Shown: positions 9,361 through 18,142 of the stretch, in pieces
Layout: the number at the start of each line of letters is the position of its first letter
Numbering within the stretch: position 1 is the stretch's first letter
DNA from: Nitrospiraceae bacterium
GTDB taxonomy: Bacteria; Nitrospirota; Nitrospiria; Nitrospirales; Nitrospiraceae
Assembly: GCA_013140715.1 (NCBI GenBank)
Contig: JABFSG010000007.1
Location: 39,774-103,773, forward strand
Direction of reading: 5' to 3'
DNA length: 64,000 bases
Position numbers and translations under genes: made by a program
Notes under the pieces: model-generated
What the model was told of the DNA's origin: nothing
Databases searched by the model: none
The model's input: only the letters and a program-made list of their open reading frames with translations

Positions 9361-10293
9361 CTACACTTCGTGGACTGCCTGCTGTTCGGCGTGGTAGGAA
9401 CTTCTGACCAGCGGCCCTGATTCGACGTGGGTGAAGCCCAGGGCTATCCCCTCCTCTTTCAATAGGACGAACTCGCTGGGATCATAAAACCGAGCGACCG
9501 GCAAATGTTCTCTAGACGGCTGAAGATATTGTCCAATGGTCATGATGTCGCAACCGACGGAGCGGAGGTCTCTCATGACTTCGCGGGCCTCGTTCATAGT
9601 TTCACCCATGCCAAGGATCAATCCGGACTTGGTCTTCATGCCCAACTGCTTCGCTTTACCCAGTAACTCGATCGATCGCTGATATTTTCCTTGGGGTCTG
9701 ATGGCCGGGAACAGCCGGCGGACCGTTTCAATGTTATGATTCAATATCTCAGGTTTTTCGCTACAGACGGTTGCAAGGGCCGCCGCGTTTCCTTCGAAAT
9801 CCGGAATCAAGACTTCAATCGTGCAGTCAGGACTAAGCTGTCTTGTCTGCCGGATCGTGTCGGCAAAGATTGCGGCGCCGCCGTCGTCCAGTTCATCCCG
9901 GTTTACCGAGGTGATCACAGCATGGCGAAGACCGAGCGCCTGGATTGCGGTGGCGACACGACCCGGTTCCTCATGATCGATTGCCCCTGGCTTGCCGGTC
10001 TCGACCGAACAGTAGTGGCAGCGTCTGGTGCAGATATCGCCTAAGATGAGAAAGGTCGCAGTACGTGAGTTCCAACATTCCCATCGATTCGGACAGCGCG
10101 CTTCTTCGCAGATGGTATGGAGCTTGAGCCGGTCCATTGTCTGCTTGATGTCTAGGTAGTCCTGACCGGTTCTGGCGTCAACTTTGAACCAGGGCGGGAG
10201 ACGCTGGCGACTGAAGGCTGAAGGCTGAAGGCTGATAGTAGAGGAGGCATCAGCTGCAGGAGGTTGAAGTTCGTGGAGGGGAATAAAGCTCAT
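9361..10293 (-). CDS. lipA: Lipoyl synthase (radical SAM)
   Basis: A 310-residue radical SAM enzyme that inserts two sulfurs into octanoyl groups on lipoyl domains. Both Fe-S cluster motifs are intact: the auxiliary cluster cysteines C62, C67 and C73 (CEEARCPNRWEC) and the SAM-cluster cysteines C88, C92 and C95 (CTRRCHYC). The C-terminal serine that caps the auxiliary cluster is likely in RSSYHAE. The N-terminus carries an unusual insertion (residues about 21-28) encoded by tandem CTGAAGG heptamers at 10211-10235. It sits in a minus-strand operon after two unknown genes and before the PIG-L gene, and mrp upstream could supply Fe-S clusters. Confidence 0.97.
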   Translation of the reverse strand: MSFIPLHELQPPAADASSTISLQPSAFSRQRLPPWFKVDARTGQDYLDIKQTMDRLKLHTICEEARCPNRWECWNSRTATFLILGDICTRRCHYCSVETGKPGAIDHEEPGRVATAIQALGLRHAVITSVNRDELDDGGAAIFADTIRQTRQLSPDCTIEVLIPDFEGNAAALATVCSEKPEILNHNIETVRRLFPAIRPQGKYQRSIELLGKAKQLGMKTKSGLILGMGETMNEAREVMRDLRSVGCDIMTIGQYLQPSREHLPVARFYDPSEFVLLKEEGIALGFTHVESGPLVRSSYHAEQQAVHEV

Positions 10294-10306
10294 GGGCGAT
10301 GACTAT

Positions 10307-10675
10307 TCATTGGTTGCGGGGGCGAATCCAGTTTAAGAATTTCGCTACGACTCCCTGATGTCCTAATTCAGTTCGTTCTGGTTCAATTTCCGGGTCGGGA
10401 TATTCGATCCAGAGTTCTTGCGAACCGAGGTAGCGGTTGTTGCGGAAGCTCATCTGTGTTCGAAGTTGCCGATAGCCTTGGGCTTGCAAGGTTTGGACTA
10501 ATATACGCAACGATTCATCTTGAGTCTGGCTCGCCTCGGTCTTGATGAGAACCGTTTCATAGCGAAGGACGGCCCGATAGTCCTCCCCCACCCGTTCGAA
10601 CACCAGCGGCCTGCTGAAGCCCCGTTCTTTTGCATCGAGCCCAGCCAGCTGGTATCTGTCGAGGTTCTCCTCCAT
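10307..10675 (-). CDS. Conserved-context hypothetical protein
   Basis: A 122-residue soluble protein not recognised as any family. It has no signal peptide or membrane segment, ends in a basic-aromatic tail (KFLNWIRPRNQ) and has an alternating beta-strand-like middle (YRAVLRYETVLIKTE, then YLGSQELWIEYPD). It is followed by lipA after 13 bp and preceded by another unknown gene after 22 bp, on the same strand, so membership of the mrp-lipA operon is likely. The ORF is taken as real because of this tight spacing and the absence of a better frame. Confidence 0.65.
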   Translation of the reverse strand: MEENLDRYQLAGLDAKERGFSRPLVFERVGEDYRAVLRYETVLIKTEASQTQDESLRILVQTLQAQGYRQLRTQMSFRNNRYLGSQELWIEYPDPEIEPERTELGHQGVVAKFLNWIRPRNQ

Positions 10676-10697
10676 GGCGAAAGCCAGCTACAGGCGG

Positions 10698-11063
10698 TTA
10701 GTCCATCGCCCGGAAAACTGCGACGAGATCGCTTAAGGCAATGGTCTTGTTCTTGAGAATCGCTCGCTCTGCCTGGATTGTTTCACGCATCGTGATATCG
10801 GCGGTGCCGGTTTTCAAACAGGTCACACCCAAAGACAAGATACGGTCGCACTCTTGTGCGAGCTTGTTCTGTACCACGGGATTGACGGCGAGAATTTCCA
10901 TCAGTTGGCGCCTAGTCTCAGTGAGATGACCTTGCAGTTCTGAATCAGGATAGCTCTTACGGGCCGCGTCGTCAAAACAGCGATCCAGGTATTGAAGGAG
11001 AAACATGTAGAGCCGCACCAGAGCGGCAGCGACATCGATTTGGTCTTTGGCGGAGTTAGTCAT
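10698..11063 (-). CDS. Helical hypothetical protein in the mrp-lipA operon
   Basis: A 121-residue protein predicted to be almost entirely alpha-helical (segments AAALVRLYMFLLQYLDRCF, LTETRRQLMEILA, ILSLGVTCLKTG and a C-terminal helix LSDLVAVFRAMD). There are three cysteines but no recognisable metal motif. I do not recognise the family. It lies 32 bp after the Rieske ferredoxin gene and 22 bp before the next unknown gene, all on the minus strand, so it is probably co-expressed with Fe-S and lipoate functions. Confidence 0.65.
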   Translation of the reverse strand: MTNSAKDQIDVAAALVRLYMFLLQYLDRCFDDAARKSYPDSELQGHLTETRRQLMEILAVNPVVQNKLAQECDRILSLGVTCLKTGTADITMRETIQAERAILKNKTIALSDLVAVFRAMD

Positions 11064-11095
11064 GATGAGAAGGCCTCTTTTCGGGAGTAACAGAG

Positions 11096-11401
11096 TTAAA
11101 CCAATACTTTCACGTCTGCGCCTTCAATCTTTACTTCGTATCGTGCAACTTTTGCCGCGGGATTTGCCACGCAAGTGCCGGTGGTGACATCGTACTGCCA
11201 GCCGTGCCATGGACAGGTCACGATAGCTCCTTCGACATCTCCCTCCCCGAGCGGGCCGCCTCGGTGGATACAGGTGTTGTCGATCGCGTGGAAGGTGCCA
11301 TCAATATTGAAGATGGCTAGAGTCTTGCCGCTCACTTCCACCACCATGCCGCTTCCTGGTTTGAGTCCAACTGCGTCTGTTACCCTGAGGAACTCCCCCA
11401 T
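11096..11401 (-). CDS. Rieske-type [2Fe-2S] ferredoxin
   Basis: A 101-residue soluble protein with the two Rieske motifs CIHRGG (Cys44, His46) and CPWHGW (Cys63, His66) at the usual spacing, which bind a [2Fe-2S] cluster through two Cys and two His. Its small size and lack of a membrane anchor match NirD-like or dioxygenase-type ferredoxins rather than the bc1 Rieske subunit. The ATG at 11401 is preferred: GGGGGA lies upstream, and it leaves a clean 26-bp gap after mrp. A longer TTG start at 11431 would overlap the mrp stop. Its partner is unknown; neighbours suggest a role in Fe-S or lipoate-linked electron transfer. Confidence 0.93.
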   Translation of the reverse strand: MGEFLRVTDAVGLKPGSGMVVEVSGKTLAIFNIDGTFHAIDNTCIHRGGPLGEGDVEGAIVTCPWHGWQYDVTTGTCVANPAAKVARYEVKIEGADVKVLV

Positions 11402-11427
11402 TCTGTCCCCCGTTCTTTCGTCACAAT

Positions 11428-12303
11428 TCAATTCGTCGAAAAAGGTTTTTTGATTTTGCTCAACAAACTTTCGATCGGCGGAACCTCCTTTGCTGAACCG
11501 CCGATTTCCAACATGATCTTCTGTGCGATTTCCCTGAATGCTGCGGATTGTGGAGAGGCCTGGTCAGCCATCACGATCGGGGTGCCGGAGTCGCCTCCAT
11601 CGCGAATGGCCGGATCGATCGGAATACGGCCGAGAAAGGGGATGCCCAGCTTGGCTGCGGCTCGCTCCCCGCCCCCATGCGAGAAAATTTCTGTACGCTC
11701 ACCGCAGTGGCCGCAGAGGAAATAACTCATGTTCTCGACAATGCCGAGGAGCGGCACATTGACCTTCTGGAACATCATCATGCCTTTGCGCACGTCGTGG
11801 AGAGCAACTTCCTGCGGCGTTGTGACAGTGACGGCGCCGGTCAATGGAACCAACTGGGTGAGAGTAAGCTGCGCGTCACCGGTGCCTGGCGGCAGGTCGA
11901 TGAGTAAATAATCCAGTTCGCCCCAGAGTACGTCCCGAAACAGTTGCTGGATGGCAGTATGAACCATTGGGCCACGCCAGACCACGGCCTGGTCTTCCGG
12001 CACAAAGAAACCCATGGAAATGAGTTTGACTCCATGGCTCTCGGCTGGAGCGATCTTCCCATCGATCTGTTCCGGGGGCTTGCTGACGCCCATCATCATG
12101 GGAATGTTCGGGCCATAGATATCGGCATCCAGCAGCCCGACCTTGGCGCCGGTTAATGCCATGGCAACCGCAAGATTCACTGAGACCGTGGATTTGCCGA
12201 CTCCTCCTTTGCCGCTGCTGACCGCGATGACATATTTGACGCCGGGAATGATGTTGTCTTTACCGTGGCCGGTCTGGGGTCCAGCTGGTTGTTGATCAGC
12301 CAT
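11428..12303 (-). CDS. mrp: Mrp/NBP35-type Fe-S cluster carrier ATPase (ApbC)
   Basis: A 291-residue P-loop NTPase of the Mrp/ApbC family, which carries and transfers iron-sulfur clusters. The deviant Walker A is GKGGVGKS (residues 31-38). Walker B is in [13 protein letters not shown], and the cluster-bridging CxxC is CGHC (Cys197, Cys200). The N-terminal DUF59 domain found in long forms is absent, as in many bacterial short forms. The start at 12303 has AGAGGAG seven bases upstream; the ORF could extend to 12327 but without a better site. It is the first gene of a minus-strand run with Rieske ferredoxin and lipA, so cluster supply to those proteins is a reasonable inference. Confidence 0.95.
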   Translation of the reverse strand: MADQQPAGPQTGHGKDNIIPGVKYVIAVSSGKGGVGKSTVSVNLAVAMALTGAKVGLLDADIYGPNIPMMMGVSKPPEQIDGKIAPAESHGVKLISMGFFVPEDQAVVWRGPMVHTAIQQLFRDVLWGELDYLLIDLPPGTGDAQLTLTQLVPLTGAVTVTTPQEVALHDVRKGMMMFQKVNVPLLGIVENMSYFLCGHCGERTEIFSHGGGERAAAKLGIPFLGRIPIDPAIRDGGDSGTPIVMADQASPQSAAFREIAQKIMLEIGGSAKEVPPIESLLSKIKKPFSTN

Positions 12304-12443
12304 GAAGCACTCCTCTCTACATCGCAATCGAATGGAACTAATTCGTAAGTCAGTTGCTCTATTTTAAGCCAGGGTGGAGGCGAAAGAAAATGGGCCTATT
12401 GCGCAACTGCGTCTGGTTCAATGGGGGAATAGAGCTGTGATGT

Positions 12444-13304
12444 TTATCCGACGGTGGGATCGTTGCGGCGGAGATTGCTCGCAAGTCCGATCAGCGAGAG
12501 GGTGAAAATAATCCATTTCGAGGGATCGAAATTGTACCACTTGGGTCCATTGCGATAATCGCGCGCGTAGGCGTGATGAAAATTATGATAACCCTCGCCG
12601 AAACTGACGAAAGAGACCAGCCAGCTATTGCGGCTGCTGTCCTTCGTGCTATGGGGCTGTGTGCCGACCATGTGACAGAGTGAATTGATGGTGAAGGTGG
12701 AGTTCAAGACCATGAACATCCTGAAGAGCCCGCCCAAGAGGAAGGCTCCAATGCCTCCGAGCCAGCCCCCGTGCCAGACACCAAGAGCAAATGGGAGCAG
12801 TAGTCCCGTGACCACGATAGGCCAGTAATACCGATCTTGCCACATGACGACAGGATCTCGGCGGAGCCGTATCTCATATTTCTGCGAGCGATAGGGGGTA
12901 GCGTAAAAGAGCCAGCCACAGTGACTGTGCCAGAATCCCTTGGTGGCATTGTAGGGATCCTCTTCTTCATCTGTCTTGGCGTGGTGGCGAATGTGGTCTG
13001 CGCCCCACTTGAGCGCGGAGTTTTGCATCGCCCAACCACCCGCGACGAGAATGGCGGCTTTGACCCAGTCCGGACATTCGAAGCTCTGGTGTGACACCAA
13101 CCGATGATAACCGACGGTGATGCCCATCCCGGTGACGATATACATTACCGCGGACAGAACCCAGTCGAAGAGGCTGAATCCGACGTAATAGCCATAGAGC
13201 GGAATGCCGACGAGCGTGGCAATGACGATCGCGCAAAAGAGCGCAAAGTTTAAGGGTTCAAAAACGTCTTCTGTGTGTGTCGCTTCAGGCGTTGTCGCGA
13301 TCAT
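12444..13304 (-). CDS. Membrane fatty-acid desaturase (delta-9 acyl type)
   Basis: A 286-residue integral membrane di-iron desaturase. The three histidine boxes are present: HRLVSH (residues 67-72), HIRHH (104-108) and GEGYHNFHH (His240, 243 and 244), separated by hydrophobic spans. This pattern matches acyl-CoA or acyl-lipid delta-9 desaturases that introduce a cis double bond to keep membranes fluid. The ATG at 13304 has AAGGA seven bases upstream; alternative starts at 13328 (ATG) and 13349 (TTG) would add 8 or 15 residues. It is divergent from putA and not in an obvious operon. Confidence 0.93.
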   Translation of the reverse strand: MIATTPEATHTEDVFEPLNFALFCAIVIATLVGIPLYGYYVGFSLFDWVLSAVMYIVTGMGITVGYHRLVSHQSFECPDWVKAAILVAGGWAMQNSALKWGADHIRHHAKTDEEEDPYNATKGFWHSHCGWLFYATPYRSQKYEIRLRRDPVVMWQDRYYWPIVVTGLLLPFALGVWHGGWLGGIGAFLLGGLFRMFMVLNSTFTINSLCHMVGTQPHSTKDSSRNSWLVSFVSFGEGYHNFHHAYARDYRNGPKWYNFDPSKWIIFTLSLIGLASNLRRNDPTVG

Positions 13305-13458
13305 ACTTTCCTTGGAGCACTCAGCCATCGCTTCACCGGATTGTTTCAAGGTGAGGGCAAAGTACGTAGAACAGCATACCGAAGTTGCACAGATGTTTCA
13401 ATAGAATGTGCTCGTGTATACTGACGGTGTCTCACCGTCTCACTACAGTGAGGTTTCG

Positions 13459-16416
13459 ATGCCGACTCTATCTCCCCCCTCAGAATCCAGGATTGCCCAT
13501 ATCGGTGAACGGCTGGCTCGCCTCGCTGCCGGGAAATCTCCGTCGGTATTCGAGGGTCGTTGGTGGTCGCACCAGGCTCTCAATTTGGCCATGCATGACA
13601 GCCATTTTAAGGCACAGCTCTTTCGCTTCATCGATGTTCTCCCCTCCATCACAGACGATGAGCAGGTGGTCTCGCTGGCTCGAGAATACTTGGGCGATGG
13701 AGAGGCAGCTCTTTTCGGTAGCCACTGGGGCCTTAGAGCCATGTCTGCCACCAGCTTCGGAGCCAAACTTAGCGGCAAGGCGATCAGAAGCCAGATCGAA
13801 CATATGGGGCACAACTTTATTGCCGGGGCGACAGTCGAGGAGGCGGCATCCCGATTGACCGAGCTTTGGCAAAATGGGCGGGCCTGGTCGGTCGATTTGC
13901 TGGGTGAAGCGACTATTAGCGATCGCGAGGCTGACCGGTACCGTGATCGCTGTCTTGAAGCCCTCACTCTCCTTGCGCGAGAGGCGTCGCTCTGGCCTTC
14001 CCTTCCCCTCCTGGAACGGGACCATCTCGGGCCGATCCCGCGAGTTCAGCTTTCCATTAAAATTTCTGCGCTCTCTCCACATCTCGACCCGATCGACCCG
14101 GAAGGAAGCTATCGTTCTGTGGTATCGAGGCTGGGACCCATCCTCGATCTTGCCATGCGACTCCCTGCTTCGTTGATCTTCGATATGGAGCAAGCCGAGA
14201 CAAAGACTTTGCTGGTGGAGGTCTTTACCAGGCTGTTTGTAGAATCATCCTACAAAGACTATCCCTATGCTGGTCTCGCGTTGCAGGCCTACCATCGGGA
14301 AACGTCAGAAGATATAGAACGACTCTTGGCTTGGGTCCACAGGCGTGGGGCGCCGATCACGATTCGATTGGTCAAGGGAGCCTATTGGGATTCAGACACG
14401 GTTCGTTACAGGCAACGGGGTTGGCCTGTTCCACTCTTTGAACACAAGATCGAAACAGACATTAACTACGAAACGCTTACTCGTCTTCTATTGTCTCAGA
14501 CCTCCGACATTCGGCCGGCCTTCGGGACACACAACCTCCGTACCTTGGCCTACATCGAGGCTGTGGCGGAATCGCTCAGTCTCCCTCCGGAGACTTGGGA
14601 GTATCAGATGATCTTCGGCATGGCGGAACCATTTCAACAAGCCATTACACAGCTTGGTCGGCGATTGCGGCTCTATACTCCGGTGGGTGAGCTGCTTCCC
14701 GGTATGGCCTATCTTGTGCGGCGTTTGTTGGAAAACACCTCGAATGAATCGTTCTTGCGGAAGGAGTATGTGGAGTCTCAACCTCTGACTGCGTTGTTGG
14801 CTGCACCGAATCGCGCCGGGCTGAAGCAGGAACATCTCCCTCATCATGCCGATACGTTAGACTTTCGAAATGAACCGCAGCGGGATTATTCGCAGACCAC
14901 TAGCCGAGCAATGATGCAGAAGGCTCTGGAAACTGTCCGATCACAGCTGGGTCGGCAATGGACCCTGTCGTCGCAGGGGCAAGACCTGACAGGGCCGCTC
15001 ATAGAATCCCGTAACCCAGCACGGACGGAAGAAGTTGTGGGCCTTGTTCACAGCGCGAGTGCGAATGAAATCCAGCAGGCGGTGCGCCGGGCGGTTGAAG
15101 CAATGGAATCTTGGCGGGATTCCCCCACAGAGCGACGAGTAGAGATTCTCCGTACGGCCGCTTCGCTCATGAAGAGCAAGCGTGATGAATTGGCATCATG
15201 GGAGATCCTGGAATGTGGAAAGCCTTGGCGGGAGGCGGATGCGGACATCGCAGAAGCAATCGATTTTCTCGAATTTTATGCATTGCACTGGCTCAGCCTT
15301 GCTCCTCCGAAACGGTTAGGAGAGGAGCCGGGCGAGCTGAACTATCGGCTCTATAGTCCTCGGGGGGTGACAGCCGTTATCGCTCCGTGGAATTTTCCGC
15401 TGGCGATCCCTACCGGTCTTGTATCGGCGGCGCTCGTGACGGGGAATCCCGTGCTCTTCAAGCCCTCCGAACGTTCACCCATGATGGGGTATTGGCTCAC
15501 AGAGCTCTTACGGGAGGCTGGTGTTCCTGAAGGGGTCATCTGCTGTCTGCCTGGTGGACCGGACGTCGGACGATCATTGGTGTGCCACCCAGCCATTGCA
15601 ACGATTGCCTTCACCGGTTCAAGGGATGTGGGGCTCGGTATCCTCAAGGATGCGGTTACTCTCATGCCGGGGCAACGGATGGTTAAACGTGTGCTGGCGG
15701 AAATGGGAGGAAAAAATGCGATCATCGTGGATGAAACTGCGGATCTCGACGACGCAATCACAGGGGTGGTCTCATCGTTTACCGGCTATGCGGGACAGAA
15801 ATGCTCCGCCTGCTCGCGGGTAATTGTGCATGCTGCAGTCCACAACACTTTTCTCGATCGCCTGAAGGAAGCTGTCCTGAGCCTCAAGGTAGGAGATCCT
15901 GAAGAGCCCGGCACCCAGGTCGGGCCGGTCATCGATCGTCGTGCGCAGTTGAAAATTCAGGAATATGTCGAGATCGGAAAAAAAGAAGCAGGCCTTTTAG
16001 TGGAGAGCACAGTGCCGGGGTCCGGGTGTTATGTCGGGCCAACGGTCTTTGCGAATGTCGCGTCGACTCATCGGATAGCCCAGGAGGAAATCTTTGGGCC
16101 GGTTCTCGCAGTACTGAAGGCCCAGTCTTTTCAGCAAGCCCTAGACCTGGCTAATTCGACTGCCTATGCACTCACCGGCGGAGTCTATTCACGAAGCCCG
16201 TCCAATCTGAAATTGGCACAACAGAGGTTCGACGTCGGAAATCTCTATTTGAATCGTCCAATCACCGGGGCTTTAGTGGGCCGTCAGCCGTTCGGAGGCC
16301 ATCGATTGTCCGGAGTGGGAGCGAAAGCCGGTGGTGAAGAGTACCTGGCGCAATTTGTCGTGGCCCGCATTGTCAGCGAACAGACCCTCCGTCGAGGATT
16401 CGTGCCCCCCGAGTGA
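13459..16416 (+). CDS. putA: Bifunctional proline dehydrogenase / P5C dehydrogenase
   Basis: A 985-residue enzyme oxidising proline to glutamate. The N-terminal half is the FAD proline dehydrogenase barrel (KISALSPHLDP, FDMEQAETK, IRLVKGAYWDSDTV near residue 300). The C-terminal half is an aldehyde dehydrogenase with APWNFPLAIPTG, EMGGKNAI and the catalytic Cys782 in GYAGQKCSA. There is no N-terminal ribbon-helix-helix DNA-binding domain, so it is not the self-regulating enterobacterial type. The ATG at 13459 is preceded by GTGAGG; an in-frame upstream start exists at 13408. Its last 144 bp overlap the convergent secreted-protein gene on the other strand. Confidence 0.96.
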   Translation: MPTLSPPSESRIAHIGERLARLAAGKSPSVFEGRWWSHQALNLAMHDSHFKAQLFRFIDVLPSITDDEQVVSLAREYLGDGEAALFGSHWGLRAMSATSFGAKLSGKAIRSQIEHMGHNFIAGATVEEAASRLTELWQNGRAWSVDLLGEATISDREADRYRDRCLEALTLLAREASLWPSLPLLERDHLGPIPRVQLSIKISALSPHLDPIDPEGSYRSVVSRLGPILDLAMRLPASLIFDMEQAETKTLLVEVFTRLFVESSYKDYPYAGLALQAYHRETSEDIERLLAWVHRRGAPITIRLVKGAYWDSDTVRYRQRGWPVPLFEHKIETDINYETLTRLLLSQTSDIRPAFGTHNLRTLAYIEAVAESLSLPPETWEYQMIFGMAEPFQQAITQLGRRLRLYTPVGELLPGMAYLVRRLLENTSNESFLRKEYVESQPLTALLAAPNRAGLKQEHLPHHADTLDFRNEPQRDYSQTTSRAMMQKALETVRSQLGRQWTLSSQGQDLTGPLIESRNPARTEEVVGLVHSASANEIQQAVRRAVEAMESWRDSPTERRVEILRTAASLMKSKRDELASWEILECGKPWREADADIAEAIDFLEFYALHWLSLAPPKRLGEEPGELNYRLYSPRGVTAVIAPWNFPLAIPTGLVSAALVTGNPVLFKPSERSPMMGYWLTELLREAGVPEGVICCLPGGPDVGRSLVCHPAIATIAFTGSRDVGLGILKDAVTLMPGQRMVKRVLAEMGGKNAIIVDETADLDDAITGVVSSFTGYAGQKCSACSRVIVHAAVHNTFLDRLKEAVLSLKVGDPEEPGTQVGPVIDRRAQLKIQEYVEIGKKEAGLLVESTVPGSGCYVGPTVFANVASTHRIAQEEIFGPVLAVLKAQSFQQALDLANSTAYALTGGVYSRSPSNLKLAQQRFDVGNLYLNRPITGALVGRQPFGGHRLSGVGAKAGGEEYLAQFVVARIVSEQTLRRGFVPPE

Positions 16417-17208
16417 GGCCCTAGGGGCCTTCACCTCATACGACTCCAATTCCTCCATAATATCCGTCACCACACCTCGGTCTTCCAACGGCGCAAGTTC
16501 TTGCCGCTCCACGTATTTGACCAAGCCTACGTCCTTGACGAACCAAGCAGTCATCACATCGGTTCCAAGAGCGGTCTTCTTCGTACCGGAGAGATGAATT
16601 TGCATGTACATACGTGCTTCCACCTTCACGGCATTCTTAAACGTCCCGGCCGGCACGGTAATCGATTCCTGCCCCACCACAGTGGAATCGCCTTGCGCAT
16701 CGGCTTTTTCGTTAATGCCGTCCCGATCAAGATCGGTGCCGAAGTCCACCCCCTTACGGTCGAATTGAGCGAAGGACGTCGAAATCTTCATGGGGAAACG
16801 TACGATCTGATAGGGTACCAGCTGTTTTTCAAAGGGCGTACCAGGTTCAGAGCCGTAATAGACGATGCCGACCGTATCGCGGCGATAGAAACTGTCCGAC
16901 GGGCCATGGTTGCCTGGATTGGTATCATGGTATACGGTAACCGTCATACCGTTGAGAGTTTTTGTGCCGGTAACAGAGGACACATTGGAAAAAAACTTAT
17001 GCTCCACTGTCTGAAGAGGCCCTTCAGTAATCTGGCCACGATAGCGCCATTCGTTTCCGATCTGATCGGGGAAATAGTCAGCGGACTGGGCAATCGGACC
17101 GGCATCTTCTGTTGCAAGGGACGCTGACCAGGTGCTCCCTAGTAGTAGCAGGACTGTTCCCAACATGAGAGCTGTTCGAAAGCCCGGTGTATTGAGCGGC
17201 ATGCGCAA
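16273..17208 (-). CDS. Secreted hypothetical protein overlapping putA tail to tail
   Basis: A 311-residue protein with a clear signal peptide (hydrophobic residues about 12-30, then a likely cleavage near SLATEDA). The mature part looks beta-rich and contains a DLDRDGINEKAD loop that resembles a calcium-binding EF-type loop. The last 48 residues are encoded antisense to the end of putA, so the C-terminus lacks independent support. I do not recognise a named family, though secreted proteins of this general shape are common. It is probably periplasmic or outer-membrane associated. Confidence 0.75.
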   Translation of the reverse strand: MRMPLNTPGFRTALMLGTVLLLLGSTWSASLATEDAGPIAQSADYFPDQIGNEWRYRGQITEGPLQTVEHKFFSNVSSVTGTKTLNGMTVTVYHDTNPGNHGPSDSFYRRDTVGIVYYGSEPGTPFEKQLVPYQIVRFPMKISTSFAQFDRKGVDFGTDLDRDGINEKADAQGDSTVVGQESITVPAGTFKNAVKVEARMYMQIHLSGTKKTALGTDVMTAWFVKDVGLVKYVERQELAPLEDRGVVTDIMEELESYEVKAPRASLGGHESSTEGLFADNAGHDKLRQVLFTTGFRSHSGQSMASERLTAH

Positions 17209-17290
17209 GGTTCTCCACTGGTGAAAGTTCAGGGTGACGGTACCATAGGCTTCGAGGAAGCGGCAAGAGAACGGCCTTGCGTTCGGACCA

Positions 17291-17341
17291 TTATTTGGTT
17301 TATTGGGTTGATCTAGATGAACCCAACAAACCAGATCGACC
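17291..17341. repeat. 9-nt-word palindrome copy 1 (overlaps the SDR start codon)
   Basis: A nearly perfect palindrome centred on 17314/17315 (ATCT|AGAT). The left arm (17291-17314) is built of TTATTTGGT-like words and the right arm (17315-17341) of their complements (ATGAACCCA, ACAAACCAG). It belongs to the same family as the hairpins between 44.7 and 60.4 kb. The ATG used for the SDR gene at 17317 lies in the right arm. Confidence 0.75.
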
Positions 17342-18060
17342 GGACACAGTCAGTCCTTGTAACCGGTGCGTCCGGAGGGATTGGTCGGGCCATCAGCCTG
17401 GCCTTTGCTGCGGAAGGCTGGTTTGTCGGAGTTCATTACCATCGAAACAAGGCAGCAGCGGAGGAGACGCTCACGCAGGTACTATCTATTGGTGGCAATG
17501 GGACGCTCTATGAAGCCGATATTCGCGAGTCTGCTGCAGCGCAGCAGATGGTAGAAGTCTCCTCTCGTCGCGCTCCTTTCACTTCCGTATATGTCTGCAA
17601 TGCTGGAATCGGGGGAAGCAGCCTTGTGCTGAAACAGCAGGAGGAAGATTGGGCCGAGGTGTTGGCCACGAATCTTACGGGAACCTTTCACTGCCTTCGC
17701 GCTATGGCCCCCCCCCTCCTTGCCCGCGGCGGCGGGTCGATCGTTGTGATTGGGTCGTATGCTGGGTTTCATGGCTCAACGGGACAAGCAGCCTATGCTG
17801 CTTCAAAAGCCGGTCTCATCGGTCTAGTCCGTGCAGCCGCTCAAGAATGGGGAGCGGGTAATGTGCGCGTGAATCTACTCTTGCCAGGCTGGCAGAAGAC
17901 AGGACTATCTGAAGAGTTCATTCCGGCGGACGATCAGTGGGACAGCCATCTGTTGGGCAGGCCACCGTCGAGAGAGGAAGTGGCCAGGACTGTATTGCAT
18001 CTGGCGTTACAAAGCGATGTATCGGGGCAGGTGTGGAACTGCGACAGCCGCAGTTTGTAG
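17317..18060 (+). CDS. Short-chain dehydrogenase/reductase, FabG-like
   Basis: A 247-residue Rossmann-fold NAD(P)-dependent oxidoreductase. The cofactor motif is TGASGGIGR (residues 16-24), the NAG motif is at 95-97, and the catalytic residues are Asn119, Ser147, Tyr160 and Lys164 (YAASK). Closest overall resemblance is to 3-oxoacyl-ACP reductase (FabG). As bioD starts 82 bp downstream on the same strand, a role in acyl or pimeloyl precursor reduction is possible but unproven. The first residues (MNPTNQI) come from the right arm of a 9-nt-word palindrome, so either the true start is here inside the repeat or translation begins later. No good Shine-Dalgarno sequence is visible. Confidence 0.88.
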   Translation: MNPTNQIDRTQSVLVTGASGGIGRAISLAFAAEGWFVGVHYHRNKAAAEETLTQVLSIGGNGTLYEADIRESAAAQQMVEVSSRRAPFTSVYVCNAGIGGSSLVLKQQEEDWAEVLATNLTGTFHCLRAMAPPLLARGGGSIVVIGSYAGFHGSTGQAAYAASKAGLIGLVRAAAQEWGAGNVRVNLLLPGWQKTGLSEEFIPADDQWDSHLLGRPPSREEVARTVLHLALQSDVSGQVWNCDSRSL

Positions 18061-18142
18061 CAAAATATTGAAAAAGGAGGCGGGGTGGGTCAACACGGCC
18101 TTGCTAGATAGACGTTTTGAGCGTCCTGCGAGATTCCGACTT

